A stretch of 64,000 bases of DNA from JACKAF01 sp041391485 (GTDB lineage Bacteria > Bdellovibrionota > FAC87 > UBA2466 > JACKAF01). The notes under the pieces are model-generated. The model made no database searches. It was not told the origin of the DNA and was given only the letters and a program-made list of their open reading frames with translations. The stretch spans positions 38,726 to 102,725 of the forward strand of contig JAWKNY010000010.1 in assembly GCA_041391485.1 (NCBI GenBank). Reading direction: 5' to 3'. Positions 37,724 through 47,479 of this stretch are shown here, in pieces (the stretch's first letter is position 1; each line of letters starts with the position of its first letter). Both the position numbers and the translations under genes were made by a program.

Positions 37724-38645
37724 TGGTATTTCGAGTGTATCCGCTGAATGCGGTTTCTAAAACTAAGTTCCGGCGCCCCCATGGAGCCTGGATCAACTTC
37801 AAAATCGATGGAAATCATCCGACGCCCATAAAATATCTGGTGGGGGATGAGCCGGGTTTTGGCGAGCCACAGACTCCCGGGCCCAAAGTGACAAATGTGT
37901 CGGGGAAAGCCATCCTTACCGGAATTGGGGACCCCACCAAACAAGCGGTTACTAAAGTGTCTATTAAATTCGTCGGGCGGCAGATGACTGAGCTTCTGCA
38001 TCTCGAGTTTTCTGTAATATTTGTCCGCCAAAGTTTCCAGTGAGTGAGAAGTGCACCAGACGCGCGGCACATGATCGGCGTTGATGAGCGCCCGCAGTGT
38101 CCAGTTGTCATCTTTGCGCTTGTACGCATCCAGATGAAGATCCTGCACCCGAGTCTCAGAAAATCGCCAGCTGATTTGCGCCTCGGTAACCATTCGGTAG
38201 CGCGGGAACATCTCGCGCATAAAACTCTCCAGCGCGTCGTTGGTATCTCGGATCATATCCTGGTAGCGGCGTGCCTTTTTCAAATCACCGCCAAACACTT
38301 GGTGGAGCGGGTGACGTGCCGGAAAATCCTCCCGACCGGCAAAGCGTTCGCGAAAGTGCCGCGCCAGCCGCACGACACGTTCTTTAGGACCCAAATGAAG
38401 GGGGCGAGAAGATCGGGCTGAGCCATTTTCGAGAAGAAGCGTGTTTGCGGGTAAGAGACCGACCTAAGAACTCTCTATCCCAGGGCAACGTCACCTCAGG
38501 AATGACGATCACCTTTCCGCTCTCGTACCACTCGGTGAGCTGCTCACCGTATTGAGCGTAATACTCCTTGCCGGACGAAGCTTGTCCTAAAAGACAAAGT
38601 AGTCTTCAATCTCGGACTTTTGAGAATTTGGGTACTCGCTTCCAT
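37720..38645 (-). CDS. Kdo hydroxylase-like Fe(II)/2-oxoglutarate dioxygenase, frameshifted
   Basis: The main open segment (38394-37720) resembles Kdo hydroxylases (KdoO), which hydroxylate the Kdo of LPS at position 3 to give Ko. The iron-binding HxD is seen in DLHLDAYKRKDD, followed by NADHVPRVW, as in the family (HVDAFP..NINP..PRVW), and a distal histidine in PHQIFYGRR. N-terminal parts lie in other frames: ATG 38645, then YAQYGEQLTEWYESGKVIVIP and NGSARSSRPLHLGP. Three or four indels are needed to rebuild about 305 residues, normal for the family. Cytoplasmic face, coupled to the FkbM gene. Confidence 0.65.
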
Positions 38646-38814
38646 CAAACCGTACCTAAGTACCCCCCACGCTCAGGGCCCGTCAACGCGCCCCTGCCCA
38701 TCGTCTAGGCAAACGATCTCCGATTTTGGGCGCTTTTGGCCGCGTAGCGCGCCCCCCAAGCCTGGCCCGCCCGGCACAGCCCTTGCGATACTCCACGGAG
38801 AACGAGGTTTTGTT

Positions 38815-38904
38815 ATGTGGACCATTGGAATACGTAGGAGCTTCTGGGTAGCCCTTATCTTTGTTTGGGTCGCTGTTTCTTTTGTAGAGACCCTTCTCGC
38901 CTAG
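38815..38904 (+). CDS. Possible 29-residue hydrophobic peptide
   Basis: ATG at 38815 with GGAGAACGAGG eight bases upstream encodes one hydrophobic helix (FWVALIFVWVAVSFVETLL) with basic residues before it. It ends 62 bases before the next gene. Too short for family assignment; could be a membrane peptide or a leader. Confidence 0.35.
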   Translation: MWTIGIRRSFWVALIFVWVAVSFVETLLA

Positions 38905-38966
38905 CCCCGCTGTTGACATGCGGCATCATCCCGATTTAACCGGTAGTAACTGGTTTGGAGGGTCAG

Positions 38967-39614
38967 ATGCACGCGCGTCTTCGGTACGTAATTCTTCTCA
39001 TTGTATTGGTTTCCCTGATTCCCCGCCCCGCGCAAGCGGCGCAAACGCGCTGGGAATGGGCGGTGGCCTGTGGTCGGTACATTGCTGGCGTAGCCCAATG
39101 GCTGCGGCGCGATCCGAATGGGAGCTACGATCCCCAGACCCTGACGCTTGCGGATGGCCCGGTCCCCGAATCCGGAAATCGCATTCTGAATTGGCTCGCT
39201 ACGGTTCGCCCTTACTTAAACCCTCAGGTGTCCGCAGCGATCACGCGCGGCTTGCAAATTTTTCCAGAAGTGACAAACGACGCGATACCCGTCCTGCCCG
39301 GCCCCGATACGGCCGATCGTCGGGATCTCTGGGACAACCTTCTCGCCGTAGATACAAACGAAGCTGATTTTGAGGCACTTCTTCCCAAAGCACAGCAACT
39401 ACTCACGCGCGACGAACGCATGACACTCGCGCGCTATCTTTTTGCGCGAGGCATTCGCGGGGCGATGAGTGCCCCTCAACAAACGGGCGACACCAGTCTC
39501 CAACGCAGCATCCTGCTCGTAAAGAATGATTCCGAAGTACGCGATTCTGTTTTGCGTGGCATGCGCCGTCAGTTTCCCGCACTGGGATCCCTTCCGCAGT
39601 ACGGAGACGACTAG
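38967..39614 (+). CDS. Hypothetical exported protein
   Basis: GGAGG seven bases upstream fixes the ATG at 38967. The 215-residue protein has a signal peptide (YVILLIVLVSLIPRPAQA, cleavage near residue 24) and then a mature helical domain with RWEWAVACGRYIAGVAQWL at its start and several Arg/Asp/Leu-rich helices. No family recognised. It converges on acs with two bases between stops. Confidence 0.65.
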   Translation: MHARLRYVILLIVLVSLIPRPAQAAQTRWEWAVACGRYIAGVAQWLRRDPNGSYDPQTLTLADGPVPESGNRILNWLATVRPYLNPQVSAAITRGLQIFPEVTNDAIPVLPGPDTADRRDLWDNLLAVDTNEADFEALLPKAQQLLTRDERMTLARYLFARGIRGAMSAPQQTGDTSLQRSILLVKNDSEVRDSVLRGMRRQFPALGSLPQYGDD

Positions 39615-39616
39615 GA

Positions 39617-41554
39617 CTACTGAATGAGTTGCACCAGATCCGGGTTTTCTAAAGTCGTCGTGTCCCCCGACGCTTGCTTACCCGCAGCCAAATCCTTAAG
39701 CAACCGGCGCATGATTTTCCCACTACGTGTTTTGGGGAGCGTGCGCGTGAACTTGATCTCCTCTGGACGCGCCAGCGCGCCAATCTCACTCACCACGTGT
39801 TGGGAAAGTTCCTTGGTAAGGGCCGCCAAGTTGGAAAGATCGGCACTTTCTTTGGGAATCACAAAGGCCGTAATCGCCTGGCCTTTGAGATCATCCGGGC
39901 GTCCGACCACGGCGGCCTCCGCGACGGCGGGGTGACTGACAAGAGCGCTCTCGATTTCCATGGTCCCCAGACGGTGACCCGATACGTTGATGACATCGTC
40001 TACGCGGCCTTTGATCCAGAAATAACCGTTTTCGTCTTTGTGCGCGCCATCTCCAGCAAAATACAGACCGGGAAAGCGACTCCAGTATTGTTCTTTAAAA
40101 CGATCCGGATTCTTATGAATGGTACGCACCATCGAGGGCCAAGGGTGACGGATGACGAGGTAACCCCCTTCGTTGGGGGCGCAACTCTCCCCATTCTCAC
40201 CCACAATGTCTGCTACAATTCCCGGAAACGGGCGTGTAGCCGATCCAGGTTTTGTCGCCGTCACTCCAGGGAGAGGCGTAATCATGATTGCGCCGGTTTC
40301 AGTCTGCCACCAAGTATCGACGATGGGGCACTTCTCCCGACCAATTTCCTTGTGGTACCAAATCCAGGCTTCGGGGTTAATCGGCTCTCCCACCGTACCC
40401 AGAAGACGTAAGCTATCGAGTTTGTATTTTCTAGGAATCCCTTCTCCCGCGCGCATGAAAGCTCGGATCGCCGTAGGGGCCGTATAGAGGATGGTTACTT
40501 TGTGCTTGTCCACGATTCCCCAGAAACGACCCCAGTCCGGGTAGTTGGGCGCGCCTTCATAGAGCAGCGCCGTCGCCCCATTGGAAAGGATGCCGTAGAC
40601 CACGTAGCTGTGACCGGTCACCCAACCGATGTCGGCCGTGCACCAATAGATATCGTCTTCTTTTAAATCAAAAACCCATTTAGCGGTTTGCGTGGTGCCC
40701 ACGAGGTAACCGCCCGTAGAATGCACGATCCTTTTTGGCTTACCCGTTGTGCCACTGGTGTAGAGAAAATAAAGCGGGTGCTCAGCATCCAAAGCCGGCG
40801 CTTCGTGTTTTGTGGATTGCTTGTCCACAAGCGCCTGCCACTCCACACCTTTGGATCCAAGGCTTGAGTTTTTTTCATTTCTAAAAACAACCACGTGCTC
40901 TACACAATCGACGCCCTTGAGACCCTCTTCCACAATGGGCTGCAGCTCCAGTTTCTTCCCCCGGCGTTTTCCGTAGTCGGCGGTGAAGACCGCTTTGCAA
41001 TCCGCATCGAGCACGCGATCGCGGATAGCGCTGCTGCTAAAGCCTGCAAAGATCACGCTGTGTGTAACTCCCACGCGTGCGCAGGCAAGCATCGTCACTA
41101 CGGCTTCGGGAATCATCGGCATGTAGATCGCAACGGTATCTCCCGCCTTCAATCCCAAGTCTTTTTGCATTCCGTTGGCGAGCTGACAAACGCGATCGAG
41201 CAGCTCACCGTAAGTGAGCGAACGAACCTCGCCCTCTTCCCCTTCCCAGAGGATCGCTTTTTTATCTTTGCGGCCGTTGGCCACATGACGATCGAGACAG
41301 TTGTAGGCGGCGTTGGTTTTGCCTCCCACAAACCATTTGGCAAACGGTTCCTTCCACTCCAGGGTTTTTGTCCACGGTTCAAACCAGTGGATGTTTTTTG
41401 CCGCTTGTTCCCAAAACCGTACAGGTTCGGCCTGCGAGTCCTTCCACAGTCGTTCATAGTTGGCGGAGGTTAAATTGGCTTCCCGCGCAAAACTGGGGGG
41501 CGGCTCAAAGGAACGGGTTTCTTTGAGTACCGTGTCTATGCTTTTGGATTCCAT
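39617..41554 (-). CDS. acs: Acetyl-CoA synthetase
   Basis: AMP-forming enzyme that converts acetate, ATP and CoA to acetyl-CoA. The 645-residue protein is intact and of normal length. Adenylate motifs are present: YTSGTTGKPKRIVHSTGG (A3), WWQTETGAIM (A5), and GRVDDVINVSGHRLGTMEIE (A8). The C-terminal acetylation-regulated lysine lies in TRSGKIMRRLL, as in enterobacterial Acs. Probably monocistronic. Confidence 0.97.
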   Translation of the reverse strand: MESKSIDTVLKETRSFEPPPSFAREANLTSANYERLWKDSQAEPVRFWEQAAKNIHWFEPWTKTLEWKEPFAKWFVGGKTNAAYNCLDRHVANGRKDKKAILWEGEEGEVRSLTYGELLDRVCQLANGMQKDLGLKAGDTVAIYMPMIPEAVVTMLACARVGVTHSVIFAGFSSSAIRDRVLDADCKAVFTADYGKRRGKKLELQPIVEEGLKGVDCVEHVVVFRNEKNSSLGSKGVEWQALVDKQSTKHEAPALDAEHPLYFLYTSGTTGKPKRIVHSTGGYLVGTTQTAKWVFDLKEDDIYWCTADIGWVTGHSYVVYGILSNGATALLYEGAPNYPDWGRFWGIVDKHKVTILYTAPTAIRAFMRAGEGIPRKYKLDSLRLLGTVGEPINPEAWIWYHKEIGREKCPIVDTWWQTETGAIMITPLPGVTATKPGSATRPFPGIVADIVGENGESCAPNEGGYLVIRHPWPSMVRTIHKNPDRFKEQYWSRFPGLYFAGDGAHKDENGYFWIKGRVDDVINVSGHRLGTMEIESALVSHPAVAEAAVVGRPDDLKGQAITAFVIPKESADLSNLAALTKELSQHVVSEIGALARPEEIKFTRTLPKTRSGKIMRRLLKDLAAGKQASGDTTTLENPDLVQLIQ

Positions 41555-41675
41555 GACCTACCGCCTCCTGTGCCTTGAATAATGCGCCCAGACCAAATAT
41601 CATTGAATCTACGGCGCTTTCTTAGAGAACCAGTTTTTCAACAGAACCCCAATTTAAGCAACCTGTAAAGACGGC

Positions 41676-42782
41676 ATGGAACCCATCCTTATAGTAGATG
41701 ACGAAAAAGACAACTTAGAGGCCCTTCGGCGTTTGCTGCGCAACGACTACGACATCACGCTGGAGACGTCCCCCTTTGAAGCACTTAAGCGCGTGCAGCA
41801 GCAGGAGTTTTCCGTCATCGTAAGCGATCAAAGGATGCCGGAAATGACGGGTGTGGAGCTACTCGAAAAGGTAAAGCAAGTCGCTCCGACTACAACTCGT
41901 ATCTTGCTCACCGGTTACAGCGACATGGATGCCGTCGTTGGGGCGATCAACCGCGGGCAGATCTATCAGTACGTGGGGAAACCTTGGGACCCCGATGATT
42001 TCAAGATCACGTTACGTCAGGCCGCTGAGTCCTATCAGCTCAAGAAAGAAGTTGAGCAAAAGAACCGCGCTCTCACTAAGAGCAATGAAGAACTGAAGGC
42101 AGCGTTGGAGAGTTTGCGTGTGCTGGATCGGGCCAAAGCTAGATTTTTGTCGCTTGTTAGCCACGAGCTGAACACGCCACTGACGGTCCTCACTTCTTTT
42201 GTGGATCTCTTGAAAGATAATCAAGGGTCTTTCCCAAATGATATTCAAAAAGCGGTGAACTCACTGGATGCCGCTACGGGACGATTCTCGCAGATCATTG
42301 AGGAAGTCCTGGTCTACACCAAGCTGGAGTCTGAAAGATCGTTGAGCACTGAGGCCTTCGATTTGGAAGAAGAGACCCGGGCAGTGGCCAAGGAAATGGG
42401 CAAGCAGTTCAACGCAAAAAAACTCAGTGTCGCTCTTAAGGCGCCGAGCAATGCGATCATTCATTGCGACAAAGAGAAGATGCGCCAGGCGATTAAACGT
42501 CTTTTCCTGAATAACATCGCCTTCGCTCCGGAAGGGGACAAGATCCGAATCCAGATCGAAGACAAGGGCAGCTATTACGGGTTTGCGATCACGCGCGGTG
42601 GCCCACCTCTCTCGGCGGAAGCTTTTGTTTCGCTCACCTCAGGTTCACAGAATAACTTGCACCATCATAAGGACCTGGGACTCTCTCTCGCCATTTGCAG
42701 GTTTATCGTCGAAATTCACGGCGGAACGACCGAGCTTAGTGACGATGGAAATACAATTTTGTTGAAGCTTAGTAAGTCGTAG
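41676..42782 (+). CDS. Response regulator-histidine kinase fusion
   Basis: Soluble two-component protein of 368 residues. The receiver domain (1-118) has D8, D9, the phosphoacceptor D51 in VSDQRMPE, T79 and K102. A coiled linker leads to the HisKA helix with H163 in SHELNTPL. The ATPase domain keeps the N box (FLNNIAFAPEG) and GLSLAICRFIVEIHGG, but the G1 box DxGxG is replaced by ITRGGPP, so ATP binding may be weak. No transmembrane region, so it receives its signal from inside the cell or from another kinase. Divergent from acs. Confidence 0.88.
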   Translation: MEPILIVDDEKDNLEALRRLLRNDYDITLETSPFEALKRVQQQEFSVIVSDQRMPEMTGVELLEKVKQVAPTTTRILLTGYSDMDAVVGAINRGQIYQYVGKPWDPDDFKITLRQAAESYQLKKEVEQKNRALTKSNEELKAALESLRVLDRAKARFLSLVSHELNTPLTVLTSFVDLLKDNQGSFPNDIQKAVNSLDAATGRFSQIIEEVLVYTKLESERSLSTEAFDLEEETRAVAKEMGKQFNAKKLSVALKAPSNAIIHCDKEKMRQAIKRLFLNNIAFAPEGDKIRIQIEDKGSYYGFAITRGGPPLSAEAFVSLTSGSQNNLHHHKDLGLSLAICRFIVEIHGGTTELSDDGNTILLKLSKS

Positions 42783-43940
42783 AACTCTGAAACGCTTGCT
42801 CGATGGCTTTGGCAAACTGGCCGACGTTGTACTCACGCACCACCCGCTCCCGTGCATTTTCTCCAAGACGTTCCGCTAAGGCCGGACGCTCAATGTAAGG
42901 AGAAATCAACGCCGCTGCGATCTCCATATTACCGACAGGGTAAACAAAACCCGTCTTTCCAGGGACTACCAGGTCATTGGCTGCCCCGCAGGTATCGGTC
43001 ACCAACGCCGGTAGCCCGCTCGCAAAGGCTTCGTTGATGACAAGTCCCCACGTTTCGAACTCGGAGGGGACGACTAGCAGATCACTGGCGTGGTACATGG
43101 CACGAGTCTCCGCCTGATCCCGGAAGCCCGCAAAGTGCACTCGCTCGCCCTCACCTTTCAGGTCTAGAAGATCTTTCTCAAGCGGCCCATTGCCGACGAA
43201 TACAACGTGCAGGTTTTGGTGCTGTTTCAGTCTCCGGTAAAGAGCAAACATGTCCCACGGACGCTTACGCTCAAAAAGCCGACCCACGAATAAAAGGACA
43301 AAAGCGCTTTGTGGGATTCCCAGTTCCGTGCGTTTTTCCAACCGCGCCCCAATCGACTTGTCAGGTGTCAGGCTGAAGAAGGAGGTGTCTACGCAGTAGC
43401 GCGCCTGCGTGATCTGCGAGCGCGCGATGTTGAAGGAACGGTAAAAGTCGTAGGTCTTTTTTCCGATGGAAACAAATTGTCGCACGCCGCTGAAGAAGAG
43501 GGGATGCAGAACACGTTTCAAGCGGGTCCTCCAACGCGAGGCCCCCTGCGAGAATGTCTCGCCCACGAAGATCAGCGGAATGCCCCGCAAGCGGCAGAGC
43601 GCCCAAAGGATCCAATGCTCCGGCAGGTACCAGCCGTAGATAAGGACCGCCGACGGGTTCTCCTTCCAGAGCAGCCCCGACACCTTGCGCGCGAAGCGCA
43701 AAGCCCGCGGCGGGATTGGAGCACCTCATTGGGAAAGCCGGTCTTTAGCTCTAGGTTCCAGTTCTGGGCGGGGATCTTGCCCACCTCGTTGAACCACCAT
43801 TTGCGACCGTCAAAATTCTCATCGAAAAAAAACACCCTCAGGCCAGGTACTTGCGCTAGCGCCTAAAAACGGGCGAGCGGTACTGGATGGGATGCGTATC
43901 GAAGATGAAAAGTCGACACCACCGACCAAGTGTACCATGG
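42769..43940 (-). CDS. Group 1/GT4 glycosyltransferase, N-terminus frameshifted
   Basis: The C-terminal 310 residues (43701-42769) form a standard GT-B C-domain: LLFVGRLFERKRPWDMF, VFVGNGPLEKDLL, VHFAGFRDQ and the donor-binding PSEFETWGLVINEAFASGLP with its EX7E glutamates. Upstream, the N-terminal domain continues in other frames (FFFDENFDGRKWWFNE, and FIFDTHPIQYRSPVF near 43890), with breaks near 43720 and 43865. The start codon cannot be fixed; about 43940 is my estimate. Overlaps the histidine kinase by 14 bases at the 3' end. Likely acts in surface polysaccharide or glycan synthesis. Confidence 0.8.
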
Positions 43941-44002
43941 ACTTCCCTTTGACCGAGACTTGAACGTCGACAATGACACCCAAACGCTTTAGAGTTTGCC
44001 CT

Positions 44003-44289
44003 ATGGATTACCCCATTACGACCGGCAACATCATTCTGATTGTCTTGGGTGCCGCCTGGTGATCTCGGGACCGTACATCGTTTACCGCACGGTTAAAGGT
44101 GTAATGGACGCTCGCAAACAGGACTCGGGCGCTCCAATCCATGGATTTAGCAACGGGATTAATTTTCTCATCGCCATCGTGTTCTTTTTTGCTGGGATCC
44201 TGTTCATCCGAAATAACCTGGCCGGAAATCTCGGCTCTTCCGCCCGGTGGCGCTCCCCCGCCGCGGAAACAATGGACAACCGAGGCTAA
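44003..44289 (+). CDS. Small two-helix membrane protein, one frameshift
   Basis: ATG at 44003 begins MDYPITTGNIILIVLGAA, the first helix, then the frame breaks near 44059 and continues as LVISGPYIVYRTVKG, a charged loop, and a second helix (FLIAIVFFFAGILFI, about 65-80). About 95 residues in all. No family recognised. It is closed by the terminator at 44278-44313. Confidence 0.5.
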
Positions 44290-44313
44290 TCTGGCCTCGG
44301 TTTGGTTGCTTTT
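44278..44313 (+). terminator. Intrinsic terminator
   Basis: AACCGAGGC and GCCTCGGTT form a 9-bp stem with loop TAATCTG, followed by a T-rich stretch. Overlaps the final codons of the small membrane protein. Confidence 0.7.
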
Positions 44314-44346
44314 CTCATGTATTCGAAATAGGATGGCTCCCCATTA

Positions 44347-44437
44347 GGAGAGGTGGCCGAGTGGCTGAAGGCGGCGGTTTGCTAAACCGCTGTAGGGTTA
44401 ACCCCCTACCGGTGGTTCGAATCAATTCTCTCCGCCA
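44347..44437 (+). tRNA. tRNA-Ser (anticodon GCT)
   Basis: Acceptor GGAGAGG pairs with TCTCTCC (one G-T pair), with discriminator G at 44434 and encoded CCA at 44435-44437. The anticodon loop TTGCTAA gives GCT (reads AGC/AGU). A long variable arm (TGTAGGGTTAACCCCCTACC) marks class II serine tRNA. Confidence 0.97.
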
Positions 44438-44557
44438 GTTTCGCTGGCTACTGTTTGGTGATTCGTTCCCTACGCTTGAGATTTTCCCAATAAAGTTTGA
44501 CTTACCGCGACGAATCGTTTTTGTCGTTGGACGTTGTTCTAAAAGGGAGACTCAAAA

Positions 44558-45265
44558 ATGAAAAAACTACTTACAATTCTTGCGGCCGCGTGCTGCCTTG
44601 GCGCGTTTTCTGACGAGCCAAAATCAAAATTAGAAGCGGTTTTGGTGAAGGCCGAAGGCAACAACGGCTACGTCGTCGATATCTATTCATCTGAAAAGTT
44701 AGAATCGCCTAAATTTCAGCACTACACTGGCACTTGGGAAGACTTCTTCGAGCCAGTCGAAATCGAGAATCGCTACCTTTATCGAGTAAAGTCGTATCAC
44801 CAGGTTACACCCAACGTGATTCTCTACGTGAAGTCCGGCGAAACCGCGACGACATTGGTTGTTCCAGAAGGCCTTAACAAGGACTCGGAGAAAGTCACGC
44901 TTCTCAACCGCGGAGATAAAGTGGCCAAGACTGAAACTCGGGCCGTCGTTCAAAACGCGGGAGCTTCAGGCGATCCCGGACTAGACGCCATCAACCAGGC
45001 GCGCGCCGCCCGCGGCATCCCTCCCATTCAATGGGACGGCGGGTTTGCTGGAGTTTCTCAGGAAAACAATCGACGCGGAGGCCGCCACAACTACCCAGGC
45101 AACGGCTACCAGACATGGGCTGGGACCTCCAGCCCTCAAGGTGCTGTGAACATGTGGCTCAGCCCGAAGTACTACAACTCGCATGGTGTGATCATCTTGA
45201 ATCGCAGCATCACCCGCGGGGGAACCTACTCCGATGGCTACGGGACCACATTCTCTGGCCGATAG
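44558..45265 (+). CDS. Secreted CAP-superfamily-like protein
   Basis: The 235-residue protein has a signal peptide (LLTILAAACCLGAFS) and a GGGAG ribosome-binding site ten bases upstream. The N-terminal half is a beta-rich domain of unknown kind. The C-terminal half (about 145-225) resembles a compact SCP/CAP domain: LDAINQARAARGIPPIQWD, NRRGGRHNY, the WAGTSS turn and MWLSPKYYNSHG, giving two histidines in the places used by CAP proteins. Cysteines are absent there, as in bacterial CAP domains. A terminator follows at once. Confidence 0.65.
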   Translation: MKKLLTILAAACCLGAFSDEPKSKLEAVLVKAEGNNGYVVDIYSSEKLESPKFQHYTGTWEDFFEPVEIENRYLYRVKSYHQVTPNVILYVKSGETATTLVVPEGLNKDSEKVTLLNRGDKVAKTETRAVVQNAGASGDPGLDAINQARAARGIPPIQWDGGFAGVSQENNRRGGRHNYPGNGYQTWAGTSSPQGAVNMWLSPKYYNSHGVIILNRSITRGGTYSDGYGTTFSGR

Positions 45266-45273
45266 GCTTTTCG

Positions 45274-45303
45274 ACGGTAGACTGGCGGATGTCAGTCTAC
45301 CGT
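45274..45303 (+). terminator. Hairpin terminator after the CAP-like gene
   Basis: Perfect 11-bp inverted repeat ACGGTAGACTG / CAGTCTACCGT with an 8-base loop, nine bases after the stop codon. The following tail TTGATTCTT is only moderately T-rich. Confidence 0.65.
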
Positions 45304-45366
45304 TTGATTCTTATCCTCTGTCGTTAACGCCTTCCCCAGAAAAACCATCCCTCTAGCATCAAAGCG

Positions 45367-46148
45367 CTACAAGCGTTCCCCAAGCCCGTACTGCGGCGAC
45401 CGCTCATAGAGCGGCATCACCTTAGGTAGGTCGCGCTCCAGATCCCGTTGCCGCCGGCTGCTATTGGGGTGGGTGCTCAAAAATTCCGGAGGCGCACCTT
45501 CACTCGCAAAGCGCCCCCAAAAACGCGGGGCTTCTCGCGGATCGTAGCCAGCTTCCGCCATGTAGCGAAGGCCTATCTCATCCGCTTCCGATTCGTGCTC
45601 GCGACTAAAAGGCAGCATGATCCCCAACTGGGCTCCCATCCTGAGCGCCGCGAGCAGCAATCTTTTTTATTCTGCGTGCTTTTTCCCCCGATGAGCGCGC
45701 TCAAACCAGCAAGTCCCAGATTCACCCCGAAAGCTTGGGTGATCCGCTGACCCGAATGGCGGGACGTGACGTGCGCAATCTCATGACCCATCACAGTCGC
45801 TAGGCCTGCCTCATTCTCGCAGATAGGAAAAATGCCTGTGTAAAAAGCAACCTTGCCGCCTGGCAAAGCAAAAGCATTCTTCTGCTTAGATTCGATGAGC
45901 GCAAATTTCCAGGCGTAATTCTTATTCACCACAGCGGCGATCCGTTTCCCCACACGCTCCAGGGCCGCTTTCCACTTTTGGTTGTGCGAAAGCTTCTCCT
46001 CTTGGAGTACTTGTTGAAAGGCCTGATTCCCGAGTTGGCTCTCCTCGCTCTCGCTCGTGATGATGAAGGCCTTCTTACCGGAGGGTGTTGTCACACAAGC
46101 TAAACAGGTGAGCAGGAAAAAATACGAAAGAAGGAATAGCTTTTTCAT
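45367..46148 (-). CDS. M48-family metalloprotease lipoprotein, one frameshift
   Basis: Periplasmic zinc protease of the BepA/LoiP type, involved in outer-membrane protein quality control. From ATG 46148, a signal peptide with lipobox LACV (in TCLACV) starts the chain. The zinc motif HEIAH is in VMGHEIAHVTSRHSG. The frame breaks near 45655, and the third-ligand region SREHESEADEIGLRYMAEAGYDP follows in the next frame, with STHPNSSRRQ beyond it. Rebuilt length is about 260 residues, a normal compact member without a TPR tail. Confidence 0.88.
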
Positions 46149-46266
46149 GCCCTGACCATACCCAAAAGCAAGCCAGCTGGAAAGCACCCGCCAACCGACG
46201 GGAAATCCGCTACCAGACTGGACCTCAAGGTTTGACGAAATTGGCGATAAACGGTAAACACCTACC

Positions 46267-47157
46267 GTGACTAAATGGATAAACGACGGCTACGAGCTGC
46301 TAAAACAAGAGATGATCGAATGGTTTGAAGGCCTGGTAAAGGCGCTTCCCAACCTGGTTGTAGCGGTCCTCCTTACTATCGTCTTCTGGTTCGCGGCGGG
46401 ATTAGCCAGCCGCATGCTGGAGAAGGCTTTTCGCCGCTTTGTAGATAGCGAAACTTTGGTTTCGCTTCTTTCCCGAACCGTAAAGTTCATTCTCCTTTGT
46501 ATCGGCCTCTTTTTCGTACTCGGGGTGCTCAACCTCGAAAAAACGGTCGCGTCCTTGCTCGCTGGTGCCGGAGTCTTGGGCTTGGTCGTTGGTATCGCCT
46601 TCCAGGACTTCATGAGCAACTTTTTCGCGGGCATTATGATTAGCTTCCGAAGGCCGTTCGTGGTGGGTGACATTATTGAATCCAATAGTCACATGGGGAC
46701 GGTCAAAAACGTAAACTTGCGAAATACCGTCGTGCTCAATTTCGACGGGCAGCAGGTCCTTATCCCCAATAAAATCGTCATTGAGAACCCGTTGCTCAAT
46801 TACTCGCGCTACAACAAACGCAGAATCAATCTTTCAGTGGGTGTTTCTTACGCTACGGATCTGGAGCAGGCGGCAGAGATTGCCAAAACTGCCGTTGCCA
46901 CGCTCACCGGTGTTCTTAGCGATCCCAAACCTGAAGTCCACTACCAGGAGTTCGGGGACAGCTCCATCAATTTCATCCTTAGATTCTGGATAGCCTATCC
47001 TGACACCAACTTCTTCCGGGTCCAGAGCGATGCGGTCGTCGCTGTAAAGAAAGCCTTCGATAAGAACGAAATCACGATTCCGTTCCCCATCCGCACACTG
47101 GACTTTGGTATTGAAGGCGGGAAAACACTCGCTGAAATGCTCCCGAAAGGCGATTAG
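46267..47157 (+). CDS. mscS: Small-conductance mechanosensitive channel (MscS family)
   Basis: Inner-membrane channel opened by membrane tension, protecting against hypo-osmotic shock. GTG start. The 296-residue protein has three transmembrane helices (about 28-48, 68-90 and the pore helix). TM3 carries the Gly/Ala pattern LLAGAGVLGLVVGIAFQDFMSNFFAG. The beta domain follows with RRPFVVGDIIES, GTVKNVNLRNTVV and IPNKIVIENPLLNYS. Length and layout match E. coli MscS. Confidence 0.94.
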   Translation: MTKWINDGYELLKQEMIEWFEGLVKALPNLVVAVLLTIVFWFAAGLASRMLEKAFRRFVDSETLVSLLSRTVKFILLCIGLFFVLGVLNLEKTVASLLAGAGVLGLVVGIAFQDFMSNFFAGIMISFRRPFVVGDIIESNSHMGTVKNVNLRNTVVLNFDGQQVLIPNKIVIENPLLNYSRYNKRRINLSVGVSYATDLEQAAEIAKTAVATLTGVLSDPKPEVHYQEFGDSSINFILRFWIAYPDTNFFRVQSDAVVAVKKAFDKNEITIPFPIRTLDFGIEGGKTLAEMLPKGD

Positions 47158-47160
47158 CCC

Positions 47161-47329
47161 TTAAAGCGCAAATCTGTAGAAGACCGACTGCGGAGCTTGC
47201 AATGTACCGCCCGTCACCGGGGTACTACAAATTCCAAGCACTAGCACGGCGCCGACAACGGCCAACCATAAGAAAAGCCAATCTCTGTTTTTTTTGTGAT
47301 GCGCTCGATGCGTGTAGGTAAGTGCCATA
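47161..47329 (-). CDS. Small single-span membrane protein, one frameshift
   Basis: ATG at 47329 with GGGAG at good distance begins MALTYTHRAHH. After an A8 run near 47291-47298 the frame must shift by one base; it then gives a hydrophobic helix (LFLWLAVVGAVLVLGI) and a short tail ending at TAA 47161. About 55 residues. It converges on mscS. Not recognised; the frame repair is my inference. Confidence 0.4.
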
Positions 47330-47479
47330 AATATTTCTCCCTTTGTTGCGCCGATGGATCGCTAGGTTTTGAACCCATAAATTGCAAACCCGATGTCACG
47401 GAAAAAATGGAAGCTTTGAGGGGGGGCTGTAGCAAAACGCCGACGCGGATCGCATCGTTGTTGGCTCAATTTGAATCGT

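Noticed and set aside
38620..38904. Rightward 94-residue frame before the exported protein
   Set aside because: The upstream part is Pro/Arg-rich without a ribosome-binding site and overlaps the start of the Kdo-hydroxylase-like gene; only the last 29 codons from 38815 have a plausible start.
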